A stretch of DNA of 64,000 nt. Source: Skermanella sp. TT6. GTDB lineage: Bacteria > Pseudomonadota > Alphaproteobacteria > Azospirillales > Azospirillaceae. Of this stretch, positions 9,059 through 17,010 are shown one piece after another. Every line of letters begins with the position of its first letter. The first letter of the stretch is position 1. The position numbers were made by a program, and so were the translations under genes. Location: contig NZ_CP067420.1 of NCBI RefSeq assembly GCF_016653635.2, forward strand, positions 5,730,001 to 5,794,000. The letters are read 5' to 3'. Below the pieces are notes generated by a model. It made no database searches, had not been told where the DNA came from, and saw nothing but the letters and a program-made list of their open reading frames with translations.

Positions 9059-9160
9059 TCAAGGGGCGTGGGTGCTGTATCCGTCTTGTCGATGCCCACC
9101 ATAACCTCGAGCCTCGGTATAGCGCTGGACCTGCTCCGGCGTCAGCACCTCCATCATCGC
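9059..9160 (-). pseudogene. C-terminal piece of the interrupted Spy/CnrR-like gene
   Basis: Reading leftward from the IS630 end at 9161, 33 codons continue the frame of the gene fragment at 13322-13786 and then stop. They begin A-M-M-E-V-L-TPEQVQRY, the typical end of periplasmic heavy-metal sensors of the Spy/CpxP/CnrR family (LTPEQ motif). Removing the insertion joins codon CTA to GCG without frameshift, so this is a recent, precise interruption. The fragment is 92 bp from the start of the cytochrome c'-like gene. Confidence 0.8.
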
Positions 9161-9175
9161 TAGAGCTTCGAGCCT

Positions 9176-9651
9176 TTAATCTGACGCATATCCTGCGTGT
9201 CTGAGATAGTTCCAGCACTCGTCAGGAGTGTATAGATCGCAGATCGATCCGACGGCTTTCCAGAGTTCCTCGATGGTGCGGGCGCCGATGCGTCGGAGAT
9301 GGGCCTTGAGCTTGGCGAAGGCCATCTCGATCGGATTGAGGTCGGGGCTGTAGGGCGGCAGGAAGAGAAACCAGGCGCCGCGTTGCTTGAGGATGGCCTT
9401 GGCCTTTTCGCTTTTGTGGCTGGACAGGTTGTCGAGGATGACGACGTCGCCCGGCCGCAGGGTCGGCGCGAGCTGGGTTTCCACATAGGTTTCGAAGAGG
9501 CAGCGGTTCATCGCTCCGGTGACGATCCACGGGGCGGTCAGGCCGTCGCAGCGCAAGGCGGCGATGAAGGTCTGGGTGCCCCAGTGGCCGAACGGGGCCT
9601 GGGCCTTGAGGCGCTGCCCGCAAGGTGCCCGGCCCCGCAGCCGGGTCATCT
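9176..9651 (-). pseudogene. IS630 transposase, C-terminal part
   Basis: About 158 codons starting at MTRLRGRAP and ending GYASD. It holds the second and third catalytic residues of the DDE domain: the Asp in VVILDNLSSHK and the Glu in PDLNPIEMAF. The first Asp lies in the separated middle piece (11088-11228). This copy alone cannot give an active enzyme. Confidence 0.85.
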
Positions 9652-9719
9652 TGATCGTGTCCCGGGAAGTGGTGTAGGAGCGAGGGGCATAGTCATCGCT
9701 CTCCGGCCGGTTGGGCCGG

Positions 9720-10919
9720 TCAGGCAGTCACTGCCGACAGCCTGACGCTGTCAGTATGCCCGAGCGGGGTCATGGTCTCCAGGCTCATATAACGGCGGCC
9801 GACTGCCCATTCGTCGTTCTGCTCGAGCAGGATGGCACCGGTGAGCCGAAGGATCGCCGCGTCATTGGGGAAGATGGCGACCACGTCGGTGCGCCGCTTG
9901 ATCTCGCCGTTGACACGTTCGAGCGGATTCGTCGAGCTGATCTTGGCCCAGTGATCGCAATGGAAGTCCATGTAGGCCAGCACGTCATACTCGGCCTCGT
10001 CCATCAGGGCAGCCAGTTTGGGAAAGCGCTCACGTAAGCCATCGGCGACCTGCCGCCATTGCCGATGGGCGGCCTCGGCCGTCTCCTGGGTGAATGCGGT
10101 GCGGATGGCGGCCGCCACCATGGCCCGCTGCGACGGGCCGACATGGGCCAGCGCGTTGCGATAAAAATGATGAATTCGACACCGTTGCCAGGTCGCGCTG
10201 AGCACCTTGGACGCGGCCGCCTTCAGCCCCTCGTGGGCATCGGAGATCACCAGCTTCACGCCACGCAGGCCACGGCGTGTCAGCGAGCGCAGGAACCGGG
10301 TCCAGAACACCTCGGCTTCGGAAGGGCCGACCTCCAGGCCGAGCACCTCGCGTCGGCCGTCGGTGTTGACCGCCACGGCGACTATCACGGCCACCGAGAT
10401 GATCCGCCCGCCCTCGCGCACCTTCACGTAGGTGGCGTCAATCCACAGGTATGGCCAGTCGCCTTCCAGTGGGCGGCTCAGGAAGGTGCCGACGCGCGTG
10501 TCGATGTCCTCGCACAGCCGCGAGACCTGGGACTTGCTGATCCCGGTCATGCCCATCGCCCTGACCAGCTCATCGACGCTGCGCGTCGAGACGCCGTGGA
10601 CATAGGCTTCCTGAATGACCGCCGCGAGCGCCTTCTCCGCCGTGCGCCGGGGCTCCAGGAAGCCGGGAAAATAGGAGCCCTTGCGCAGCTTGGGGATCTG
10701 CAGCGTGAGCGTGCCGGCGCGGGTGTCCCAGGCCCGCTCGCGGTAGCCGTTGCGCTGGTTGGTGCGTTCGGGCGTCCGTTCCCCGGGCGCGGCGCCGCAT
10801 AGGCTTTCCACTTCCAGGTCCATCATGCGCTGGGCGACGAAGCCGATCATCTCACGCAGCAGGTCCTCGTCAGAGCCCTTCTCCAAGAGCTCACGAAGGA
10901 TCATTCTGTCCACGGTCAT
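9720..10919 (-). CDS. IS256-family (Mutator-type) transposase
   Basis: A complete 399-residue transposase. The N-terminal part contains the DNA-binding region and [18 protein letters not shown]; the catalytic DDE core shows [13 protein letters not shown] (first Asp), [12 protein letters not shown] (second Asp) and the C-terminal [19 protein letters not shown] (Glu). A CxxH-like motif ([14 protein letters not shown]) typical of the family lies between. No frameshift is seen, so the element may still be active. The start is the ATG before [10 protein letters not shown]. Confidence 0.93.
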   Translation of the reverse strand: MTVDRMILRELLEKGSDEDLLREMIGFVAQRMMDLEVESLCGAAPGERTPERTNQRNGYRERAWDTRAGTLTLQIPKLRKGSYFPGFLEPRRTAEKALAAVIQEAYVHGVSTRSVDELVRAMGMTGISKSQVSRLCEDIDTRVGTFLSRPLEGDWPYLWIDATYVKVREGGRIISVAVIVAVAVNTDGRREVLGLEVGPSEAEVFWTRFLRSLTRRGLRGVKLVISDAHEGLKAAASKVLSATWQRCRIHHFYRNALAHVGPSQRAMVAAAIRTAFTQETAEAAHRQWRQVADGLRERFPKLAALMDEAEYDVLAYMDFHCDHWAKISSTNPLERVNGEIKRRTDVVAIFPNDAAILRLTGAILLEQNDEWAVGRRYMSLETMTPLGHTDSVRLSAVTA

Positions 10920-10990
10920 CGTGGTCCTCTCCAGGTCCGTTCAAGGTGTCGCAACCCGAACCTACCGGAGTCCGCGATGACCGCCGCTAT

Positions 10991-11046
10991 GGATAAGTGG
11001 CCCGCCTACGCCAGCTCGAGAAGGCGCTTCGGCGGGCCACTTACCC
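10991..11046. repeat. Subterminal inverted repeat inside the IS256 element
   Basis: Two 16-base arms reading GGRTAAGTGGCCCGCC, one mismatch, face each other across 24 bases between the transposase start and the right terminal repeat. They could be transposase-binding sites or fold as a hairpin in incoming transcripts. Confidence 0.6.
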
Positions 11047-11087
11047 ACAGCTCTCCTACACCACTCGCGGGGACACAACGGTCATCT

Positions 11088-11228
11088 CTTCGTGGTGGTG
11101 GCGGTCTCGTCGATGAACACCAGCCGCTCCGGCTCCTCGCGCATCCGGGGCTGACGATTGTCCCGCCAGATCCGGCGGTCCCGCGCCACGTCACTGCGAC
11201 CGGCCTCGCTTGCCAACAATGTTTTTTT
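11088..11228 (-). pseudogene. IS630 transposase, middle part
   Basis: Reading leftward, the frame T-L-L-A-S-E-A, then RRIWRDNRQPRM, then ERLVFIDETATTTK is the stretch expected between the N-terminal piece at 12898-13246 and the C-terminal piece at 9176-9651. It carries the first catalytic Asp (FIDET). The 8-T run at its right edge includes the target duplication of the second nested element. Confidence 0.8.
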
Positions 11229-11293
11229 TCCAGAACGGCAAAGCTGGCCTTCTGTTGAATGCGCAGTGAGGTTGCGAGTGGGGAGGCGGTAGA

Positions 11294-12882
11294 ATGGGCC
11301 GGCAGTCGATGCGACCGCCGCCGACGCGGTGGCGGATCCTGGAGACGGTGACGCGACAGTGCCCGGAATGCGGCGGTCGGCTGCACTGCCAATACATCAA
11401 CCGCCGCGCCGTGGTGACACTGGACGGGCTGCTTGGCCTGCAGCTCAGGGTCCGGCGTTGCGTCAACTCGGACTGCGCCCGTTTCCACCGGGCGTTTCGA
11501 CCGGAGGCCGAAGGAGCGCTGGCGCTGCCCCAGCAGGAGTTCGGGCTCGACGTGATCGCCCTGGTTGGCCGGCAGCGCTACGGCGCTCGGGCCAGCGTGC
11601 CGGAGATCCATGCCGAGCTGGTCCGGCGCGGCGTGGCGATCTCCCAGCGCAGCGTCACCAACCTACTCGACCGCTACGACGAACTGGTCGCCACCGCGAC
11701 CGGCGATCCCGACCGGCTGCGGGCCCGGTTCAAGGACCAGGGCCGGGTCATCCTGGCGATCGACGGCCTGCAGCCGCAGATGGGCCACGAGGTGCTGTGG
11801 GTGATCCGCGACTGCCTGTCCGGCACCGTCGTGCTGGCCAGGGCCCTGCTGTCGGCAACATCCGCCGACCTGGAGCCGCTGCTGCGCCGGGCCGCCGAGC
11901 TCGCCGGCGTGCCGGTGGCCGGGGTGGTCAGCGACGGACAGCTCTCGATCCGCACTGCGGTCGCCCGGGCTTTGCCCGGCGTGCCGCACCAGCTGTGCCA
12001 CTTCCACTACCTGCGCGAGGCGGCGCGTCCGATCTTCGAGGCCGACCGGCACGCCAAAAAGGAGTTGAAGAAGCGCGTCCGCGGCATCCGGCCGATCGAA
12101 CGCGCGGCCGAGGCCCGTCAGGACGCTGGGGGCGATCTGATCCGCGGCTACTGCGCTGCGGTGCGCAGCGCCCTGGGCGCTGACGGCCGGGCGCCGCTGG
12201 AGGCTGCCGGACTGACGCTGAAGGCGCGGCTGGAGGCGGTGTCGGACAGTCTGCAGCGGGTCGCGGCAAAGGGGGGGACGACCGGCAGGTCCAGGCACCG
12301 AGCCGGCTGGTCGGCGGTGCCCTGGGCGACACCGAGCATCTGTGGCCGGACATCGCCCGGGCGTTCGGCTGGGTACACCGGGCGGCGCACATCATCAAGA
12401 ACACCGAGGCGCTGCCGGCGCCGGCAGTGGCCCGGCGACTGGACGGCCTGTGCGGCGCGATGTCCCGGCACCGCGCGCGGGCCGGCGGTCTGTGCGAGGC
12501 GGTCGGTCACTTCCTCAAGGTAACCCGCAGCTATCGCCCCGGCCTGTTCCACTGCCATACCGTCGCTGATCTGCCGGGCACCAACAATGCGCTGGAAGGG
12601 CTGTTCGGCTCCTACCGTTACTGTCAGCGGCGTACGACCGGTCGGCGCGCGGCCTCATCGGCCACCGTGGTCAGCGGTCCCGCCCGTCTGGTCGCGTGGG
12701 TGGTCTCCCGTCTCGCGCCACTCGAGGCCGCCGATCTGGCCGGGGTCGATCGAACCCGCTGGCTCGCCCTGCGGGCCGACATCAAGGCTCGCCGTCTGCA
12801 GCGGACCAGAGGCAGCCGCTTCAGGCGCGATCCCCAGGCCTACCTGCGCAGTCTCGAGGCCCAGTATGCCGCCGCAAAGTGA
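11294..12882 (+). CDS. DDE transposase of unassigned family, read in two frames
   Basis: The first frame (11294 onward) starts MGRQSMRPP, has a zinc-ribbon-like CPECGG..C..C pattern, then an RNase H-like core with Asp in VILAIDGLQPQ and Asp in GVVSDGQLSIRTAV, followed by HQLCHFHYLREAA. After a run of seven G at 12271-12277 the sense continues one frame back (DRQVQAP, then HLWPDIARAFGWVHRAAH) to the Glu in GTNNALEGLFGSYR and a basic C-terminus ending at 12882. Joined, the product is about 529 residues. A -1 slip on GGGGGGG would give the complete enzyme, so this may be programmed frameshifting; an inactivating mutation is the alternative. Confidence 0.75.
12271..12277 (+). other. Possible -1 frameshift site (seven G)
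   Basis: In the incoming frame the codons are AAG GGG GGG ACG. Slippage back by one base puts translation into the frame that carries the catalytic Glu. Homopolymer slippery runs of this kind regulate transposase production in several IS families. Confidence 0.5.
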
Positions 12883-12897
12883 GTTTTGCCGGTCTGG

Positions 12898-13246
12898 TTT
12901 TTTTGACGCTGAAGCCGCGGGCGATCAGGAACCGCGACAGCGAGGCCGGGTGAACCGTGACACCGCGGGCGGCTTCCAGCTTGGCTGCCAGTTCGGACAT
13001 GGTGATGTCGCCTTTGGCCTTCACCCAGCCGATCAGCAGATCGGCATGGGGCGCCAGCTTGCCGCCGCCGGGCGGACGCCCTTGCCGCGCCGGCTCCAGT
13101 GAACCGGTCTTCGCCTTGCGTTGCGCCAGCCGGATGCTCGTACTCGGGCTGACGCCGAACCGGCGGGCCGCCGAGCGGCACGAACTCCCACCCTCGATCG
13201 CTCCGATGATCCGTACACGCAAATCAGACGAATAGCCCTGACCCAT
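12898..13246 (-). pseudogene. IS630 transposase, N-terminal part
   Basis: About 116 codons from MGQGYSSDLRVRII to GFSVKK. It contains two helix-turn-helix segments (SCRSAARRFGVSPSTSIRL, and the region around VHPASLSRFL), the DNA-binding domain of IS630 transposases. The frame is lost at the inserted element. A GGTGG-like ribosome-binding site precedes the ATG. Confidence 0.85.
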
Positions 13247-13321
13247 GATCCACCTCCATGAACGGTGAATCACATCCCGGCATAGAGCGCAACATTGATT
13301 CCGGTTTCACGCTCGCCGCTC

Positions 13322-13786
13322 TAGGTGATAGCGGAGGTGAGCGGCTCTCAGCGCACCCTGCGTCACTCCGATCGCGCTCGTCGCCGATTCCAGGTTCGCT
13401 GGCGTAACCGCCTTCTCGGCGAACAGCCGCTCCAATTCGGTTTCCTGCTGGATCAGGCGTTCACCCAAAGGTACGGCCTCTGCCTTCATGGCCTCGAACA
13501 AGGCTTTGGTACGCTCGCGCTGGACAGCGCTGAGCCTGAGGGCGTCAGCGTTCTCCAGGGTGTGCGAAGGACCGGGATACCCGTTCAACTCGGCCGGGAG
13601 CGCGTACCCCATGCCGCGGCCGGCGCGCAGATCGGCGATCTGCTGGTCGGAAAGCGCCTTAATGGGGCGGGAATGGAGATGGGCATAAGGCTGCTGCGGT
13701 GTGTGGGTCACCTGCGTTGACGCGACCCCCGACAGGCCAAGCGCAGTAAATGCGAGGAAAGCACTGAGGGCAAGGGCTCGGAACAT
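13322..13786 (-). pseudogene. N-terminal piece of an interrupted Spy/CnrR-like metal-stress gene
   Basis: This fragment has a signal peptide (MFRALALSAFLAFTALGLSG), then QQPYAHLHSRPIKALS, LRAGRGMGYALPAELNGYPGP and a long helical part ending LRAAHLRYHL at the IS630 insertion. The helical, ERTKALFEAMKAEA-type sequence is that of periplasmic sensors of the Spy/CpxP/CnrR superfamily, which bind metal or misfolded protein. AGGAG lies 7 bases before the ATG at 13786. Joined to 9059-9160 the intact protein would have about 188 residues. Past the insertion the frame reads only ERRA and stops. Confidence 0.8.
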
Positions 13787-13892
13787 GCGCGGTCTCCTGC
13801 AGACAATGACAGATCCTCCCTCGCCCAAGCTGGATTGGCAAGCGTCAACAAGCTCCGATCGAAGACAACTTCAGCAGCGCAATCCTAGGGCT

Positions 13893-15302
13893 TCAGCCCT
13901 GCCGGGGCCATGCGACGTGGTGCCGGTCAATGACCAGCGCGTGCTTGTGACGGATCGGCGCGTGCCGGTGGGGATGGGCGTGGGGCTCGGGTCCTTCCCA
14001 TCCCTCATGGGCATGCTGGTGGTGTTCGTCATGGACATGGAGGTGGTCGTGGCCGAAGCCGGCATGGACGTGCTCGACCTCGACAGGATCTCCCGAGGGC
14101 CACAGACGGCCTGCCAACGCTGTCGCCGCGACGGCCAGAATACCCAGAACCATGAAGGCGGCACCCACGCCGGCACGGGCTCCGACCCATCCTGCCAGGG
14201 GATAGGCCACCAGCCAGCAGGCATGGCTCAGGGCGAATTGCGCTGCGAACACCGCCGGGCGATCCTCGGCATGGGCGGATCGCCGCAGCAGTCGTCCCGA
14301 GGGCGTCAGCACGGCCGAGTTCGCTGCACCGAGCACGAACCAGACCGGCAGCAGCAGCGGCAGCGCCGCCGTCAGGCGTGCCGGCAAGCCGCCGGTACCG
14401 AGCAGGACGGACATCACGAGCGTCCCGGCGGCAAGCAGCCAGGATCCTGAGAGCATAACCGCCCGGTCGGTGACCCGCTCGAGCAGGTGCGGCAGTACGA
14501 AGGCAACTACCATCGACCCGGCGCCGTAAGCGGCCAGAACGATCGCCACGTCGGCTTCCGAGCCGCCCAGCATGCCGCGCACGATGACGACGGTGTTCAC
14601 GATGACCATGGCCCCGGCCGCAGCCACCGCGCCGTTGAACGCCAGCAGTCCCCGCAGACGCGGCGTCTTCAGGTAAATCCGAATACCCCGCGTCGTCCGC
14701 TCGTAGGTCCCGCCGCGGAGATCGACAGGCTTGGGGCTGGGTAATGCCGCGGTGCGGACCAGCAGGGCCGACCCCAGGAAGCCGACCACCGTTCCGACAA
14801 ACAGGTCGTGGTAGCTGACCACCGCCAGCAGGAGTGCCGCGAGCGTGGGACTGGCAAGACTTTCCAGGTCATAGGCGAGACGCGCCAGCGAAAGCGCCCT
14901 GGTGTATTCCGCCTCGTCCGGCAGAACCTCCGGGATGGTCGCCTGGAAAGTGGGCGTAAAGGCCGCGGAGGCCGACTGAAGGACGAAGATCAGGGCATAG
15001 ATCTGCCAGACTTCTGTGACGAACGGCAGCGACAGGGCGATGGCGGCCCGGACCAGGTCCATGGCGACGAGGAAGGCGCGCCGGGGCAACCGGTCAGCGA
15101 AGGCGCTGACAACCGGCGCCACGCCGACATAGGCCACCATCTTGATCGCCAGCGCCGTGCCGAGCACGGCGCCCGCATCGGCCCCGGCCAGATCGTAGGC
15201 CAGCAATCCGAGCGCCACCGTCAGCAGCCCGGTGCCGATCAGCGCGATGACCTGTGCAGCGAACAGGTGACGATACGTGCGATTGATCAATGGGGAGAGC
15301 AT
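13893..15302 (-). CDS. nreB: MFS exporter with His-rich C-terminus, NreB-like nickel efflux
   Basis: A 469-residue major-facilitator protein with about 12 membrane helices over residues 10-405 and the FADRLPRRAFLVAMD loop between helices 2 and 3 that marks the family. The last 60 residues are a cytoplasmic tail packed with histidine (HDHLHVHDEHHQHAHE, then HAHPHRHAPIRHKH). This tail defines NreB/NrsD-type Ni(II) exporters and probably binds nickel before transport. The gene directly follows an RcnR/NreA-like regulator (26 bp gap) in the same direction. Nickel is favoured, cobalt possible. Confidence 0.85.
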   Translation of the reverse strand: MLSPLINRTYRHLFAAQVIALIGTGLLTVALGLLAYDLAGADAGAVLGTALAIKMVAYVGVAPVVSAFADRLPRRAFLVAMDLVRAAIALSLPFVTEVWQIYALIFVLQSASAAFTPTFQATIPEVLPDEAEYTRALSLARLAYDLESLASPTLAALLLAVVSYHDLFVGTVVGFLGSALLVRTAALPSPKPVDLRGGTYERTTRGIRIYLKTPRLRGLLAFNGAVAAAGAMVIVNTVVIVRGMLGGSEADVAIVLAAYGAGSMVVAFVLPHLLERVTDRAVMLSGSWLLAAGTLVMSVLLGTGGLPARLTAALPLLLPVWFVLGAANSAVLTPSGRLLRRSAHAEDRPAVFAAQFALSHACWLVAYPLAGWVGARAGVGAAFMVLGILAVAATALAGRLWPSGDPVEVEHVHAGFGHDHLHVHDEHHQHAHEGWEGPEPHAHPHRHAPIRHKHALVIDRHHVAWPRQG

Positions 15303-15328
15303 AGTGGCCCCCTGAACCTGACAGTGGT

Positions 15329-15595
15329 TTACAGGTACCTGGCGATCTGCCTGAACTCATCGAGCGCGGCGCGGTTCTCGCGGGCCAGCGGCCCGGCGGC
15401 CTCCTCAAGGCAGTGGCCGAGGTGGTCGTGGATGAACACCGCCTTGGCACCCTCCAGCGCCCTGATCACGGCATGCATCTGCTGGGCAACTTCCAGGCAG
15501 CTCCGGCCGTCCTCGATCATGGCGATGGTGGAGGCGAGATGACCGTGCGCCCGCTTCAGGCGGTTGATCACATCAGGATGGCTTGTGTGGGTCAT
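15329..15595 (-). CDS. nreA: RcnR/NreA-type metal-sensing repressor
   Basis: An 88-residue all-helical regulator of the CsoR/RcnR family. The ligand pattern is that of the Ni/Co branch: His at position 3 (MTH), a single Cys in the second helix (RSCLEVAQQ), and two His four apart in HDHLGH. The Cu-type C-H-C pattern is absent. When metal-free it should bind the G-tract operator just upstream and repress itself and the NreB-like exporter. I start at MTHTSHPD, because the upstream codons lie inside the operator. Confidence 0.88.
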   Translation of the reverse strand: MTHTSHPDVINRLKRAHGHLASTIAMIEDGRSCLEVAQQMHAVIRALEGAKAVFIHDHLGHCLEEAAGPLARENRAALDEFRQIARYL

Positions 15596-15602
15596 GAAGT
15601 CT

Positions 15603-15631
15603 ATGGTATCCCCCTGGAGGGGATATGGCAA
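15603..15631 (-). promoter_or_regulatory. nreA-nreB promoter with RcnR-type operator
   Basis: On the minus strand a -35 TTGCCA (15631-15626) and -10 TACCAT (15608-15603) are exactly 17 bases apart. The spacer is filled by the inverted repeat TATCCCC-CTGGA-GGGGATA (15607-15625), the G/C-tract type bound by RcnR and CsoR proteins. Repression by blocking RNA polymerase is the obvious reading. The predicted transcription start is within a few bases of the nreA ATG. Confidence 0.75.
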
Positions 15632-15811
15632 TTGCCTGGACAGCCACACCGGCTTTCGGGCATCAGGTGAGTACGGTGAGCCGACAGCTGCTCGATCCTG
15701 ATGCCCTGCGGAGTGGTGGAGTTTTGAAAGTTTCTGATCAGACCACTACGGGCATACACTCCGAATTTCTGCTTACCGGTTTCCGACTTTCTTGCTACCA
15801 GAAAATCCACC

Positions 15812-16213
15812 ATGCTGCGATCGGCGATGAAAGCACTCACGGCAGGCATCAGGTTGGTCATCGTGCTGGCGATGGCGCTCGGCGTGCTGCCCGTCTCGAA
15901 CACCCTTTCCTCGTCGCACGATCCGCTGACACTCCAGCTCTCGGAAGTTGGGCAGCACAGCGCGCTTTCCGGGCTTGCCACGGCCGAACACACCCACTTC
16001 GATGAGGAAGAGGTGTCGGATGAGTGGGAGCCGGGACACGATCACCGGCATAACCCGGCCGATCACTCGCACGACTCCCCCGGCCCGGCTCTCGTCCTGT
16101 CCATGGTTGTGCACGACCAGGCGCCGGAGTGGCAGCTGTTTTATCAACTCTCGCCCTATCGGGCCCCAGCTTTTCGAATCGATCGTCCGCCGCGTTCGCT
16201 GCTCGTTGCCTGA
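15812..16213 (+). CDS. Small exported His-rich protein of the nickel block
   Basis: A 133-residue protein with an N-terminal hydrophobic signal (LVIVLAMALGVLP) and a mature part rich in His, Asp and Glu (EHTHFDEEEVSDEWEPGHDH, then NPADHSHDSPG). It ends FRIDRPPRSLLVA. The tail and the ADHSH motif recur in the protein at 20577-20966, so these are members of one small family; I cannot name it. It is divergent from nreA and 48 bp ahead of the HupE gene. Periplasmic metal binding is an inference from composition. Confidence 0.7.
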   Translation: MLRSAMKALTAGIRLVIVLAMALGVLPVSNTLSSSHDPLTLQLSEVGQHSALSGLATAEHTHFDEEEVSDEWEPGHDHRHNPADHSHDSPGPALVLSMVVHDQAPEWQLFYQLSPYRAPAFRIDRPPRSLLVA

Positions 16214-16261
16214 CTGAAAGCCTGCGGGCTCCATCTCATCAACGAACATCGGGCATCATCC

Positions 16262-16996
16262 ATGCATGGATCTTCTCGAGACGACCGGCCGTGGCCGCTT
16301 GATGCGCGGCACAGACCGGGTCTTCTGGCGCTGCTTGGCCTTGCCCTCCTCATGGCATTCGGTGCTGACGCTCACGCCCACGGCGTTGCGGAGGGGGACA
16401 AGGGCTACATTCAGGAAATCACGGGAATCCATCTGCTGCCGTTCATGTACCTGGGCGCCAAGCATATGGTGACCGGCTATGACCACCTCCTGTTCCTGTT
16501 CGGCGTCATTTTCTTCCTCTACAGGCCCAGCCACATCGGCATCTATGTCAGCCTGTTCGCCATCGGGCACTCGACCACGCTGCTGCTCGGCGTGATCTTC
16601 GACACGAACGTCAGCTCGTACCTGATCGACGCCATCATCGGGCTCTCGGTCGTCTACAAGGCGCTCGACAATCTCGGTGCCTACCAGCGCTGGTTCGGAT
16701 TCCAGCCGAACACGAAGCTGGCGACCCTCGTCTTCGGGCTTTTCCACGGCTTCGGCCTCGCGACCAAGATCCGCGAGTTCGACATCGCGCCGGACGGCCT
16801 GATCCCCAACCTTCTGGCCTTCAACGTCGGCGTCGAGGTCGGCCAGCTGCTGGCGCTCGCCGCCATCCTGATCCTGATGGGCTACTGGCGCCGGACCGAC
16901 AGCTTCTGGCGCCATGCCTACACCGCCAACGTCGCCATGATGACCGCCGGGTTCATGCTGACCGGCTATCAGCTCACCGGCTGGTTCGTCATCTGA
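16262..16996 (+). CDS. HupE/UreJ-family membrane protein
   Basis: A 244-residue integral membrane protein with about six to seven helices and a His-rich N-terminal segment after a signal-like stretch (FGADAHAHG). The HupE/UreJ signature is readable: GAKHMVTGYDHLLFLFGVIFF, then FAIGHSTTLLLG, and FGLFHGFGLA. Such proteins are proposed nickel or cobalt permeases. In this setting, with an efflux pump and a nickel regulator, it may act in metal resistance rather than enzyme supply. The next gene follows after 14 bp. Confidence 0.85.
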   Translation: MHGSSRDDRPWPLDARHRPGLLALLGLALLMAFGADAHAHGVAEGDKGYIQEITGIHLLPFMYLGAKHMVTGYDHLLFLFGVIFFLYRPSHIGIYVSLFAIGHSTTLLLGVIFDTNVSSYLIDAIIGLSVVYKALDNLGAYQRWFGFQPNTKLATLVFGLFHGFGLATKIREFDIAPDGLIPNLLAFNVGVEVGQLLALAAILILMGYWRRTDSFWRHAYTANVAMMTAGFMLTGYQLTGWFVI

Positions 16997-17010
16997 CTAA
17001 GGAAGAGATC

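Larger units (their letters stand above)
9652..11079 (-). mobile_element. IS256-family insertion sequence
   Basis: Near-terminal inverted repeats lie at 9657-9680 and 11053-11076 (GTGTCCC..AGTGGTGTAGGAG, 21 of 24 matching). The element is flanked by an 8-bp direct repeat GGTCATCT (9644-9651 and 11080-11087), the size expected for the family. It sits inside the IS630 transposase gene between TTTK and MTRLRG. A second, internal inverted repeat lies near the right end. The exact outer boundary may be off by a few bases, because the right junction has two extra bases compared with a perfect repair. Confidence 0.85.
11229..12897 (+). mobile_element. Unassigned insertion sequence inside the IS630 transposase gene
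   Basis: A 1669-bp element with imperfect terminal inverted repeats: CCAGAACGGCAAAGCTG at the left (11230-11246) against CCAGACCGGCAAAACTC at the right (12881-12897, reversed), 14 of 17 matching. It is bordered by seven T on each side (11222-11228 and 12898-12904), the likely target duplication within an A-tract. It carries one transposase in two overlapping frames. I cannot place it in a named IS family with certainty. Confidence 0.75.
9161..13323 (-). mobile_element. IS630-family element carrying two nested insertion sequences
   Basis: The outer element begins CTAGAGC..CGAGC at the left and ends with the matching inverted sequence at the right; each end abuts a TA dinucleotide inside CTAG, the classic IS630 target. 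Its transposase is transcribed leftward and is broken twice: by an IS256-type element (9652-11079) and by a 1669-bp unassigned element (11229-12897). Without these, the IS630 copy would be about 1.05 kb, normal for the family. It interrupts a Spy/CnrR-like metal-stress gene. Confidence 0.85.
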
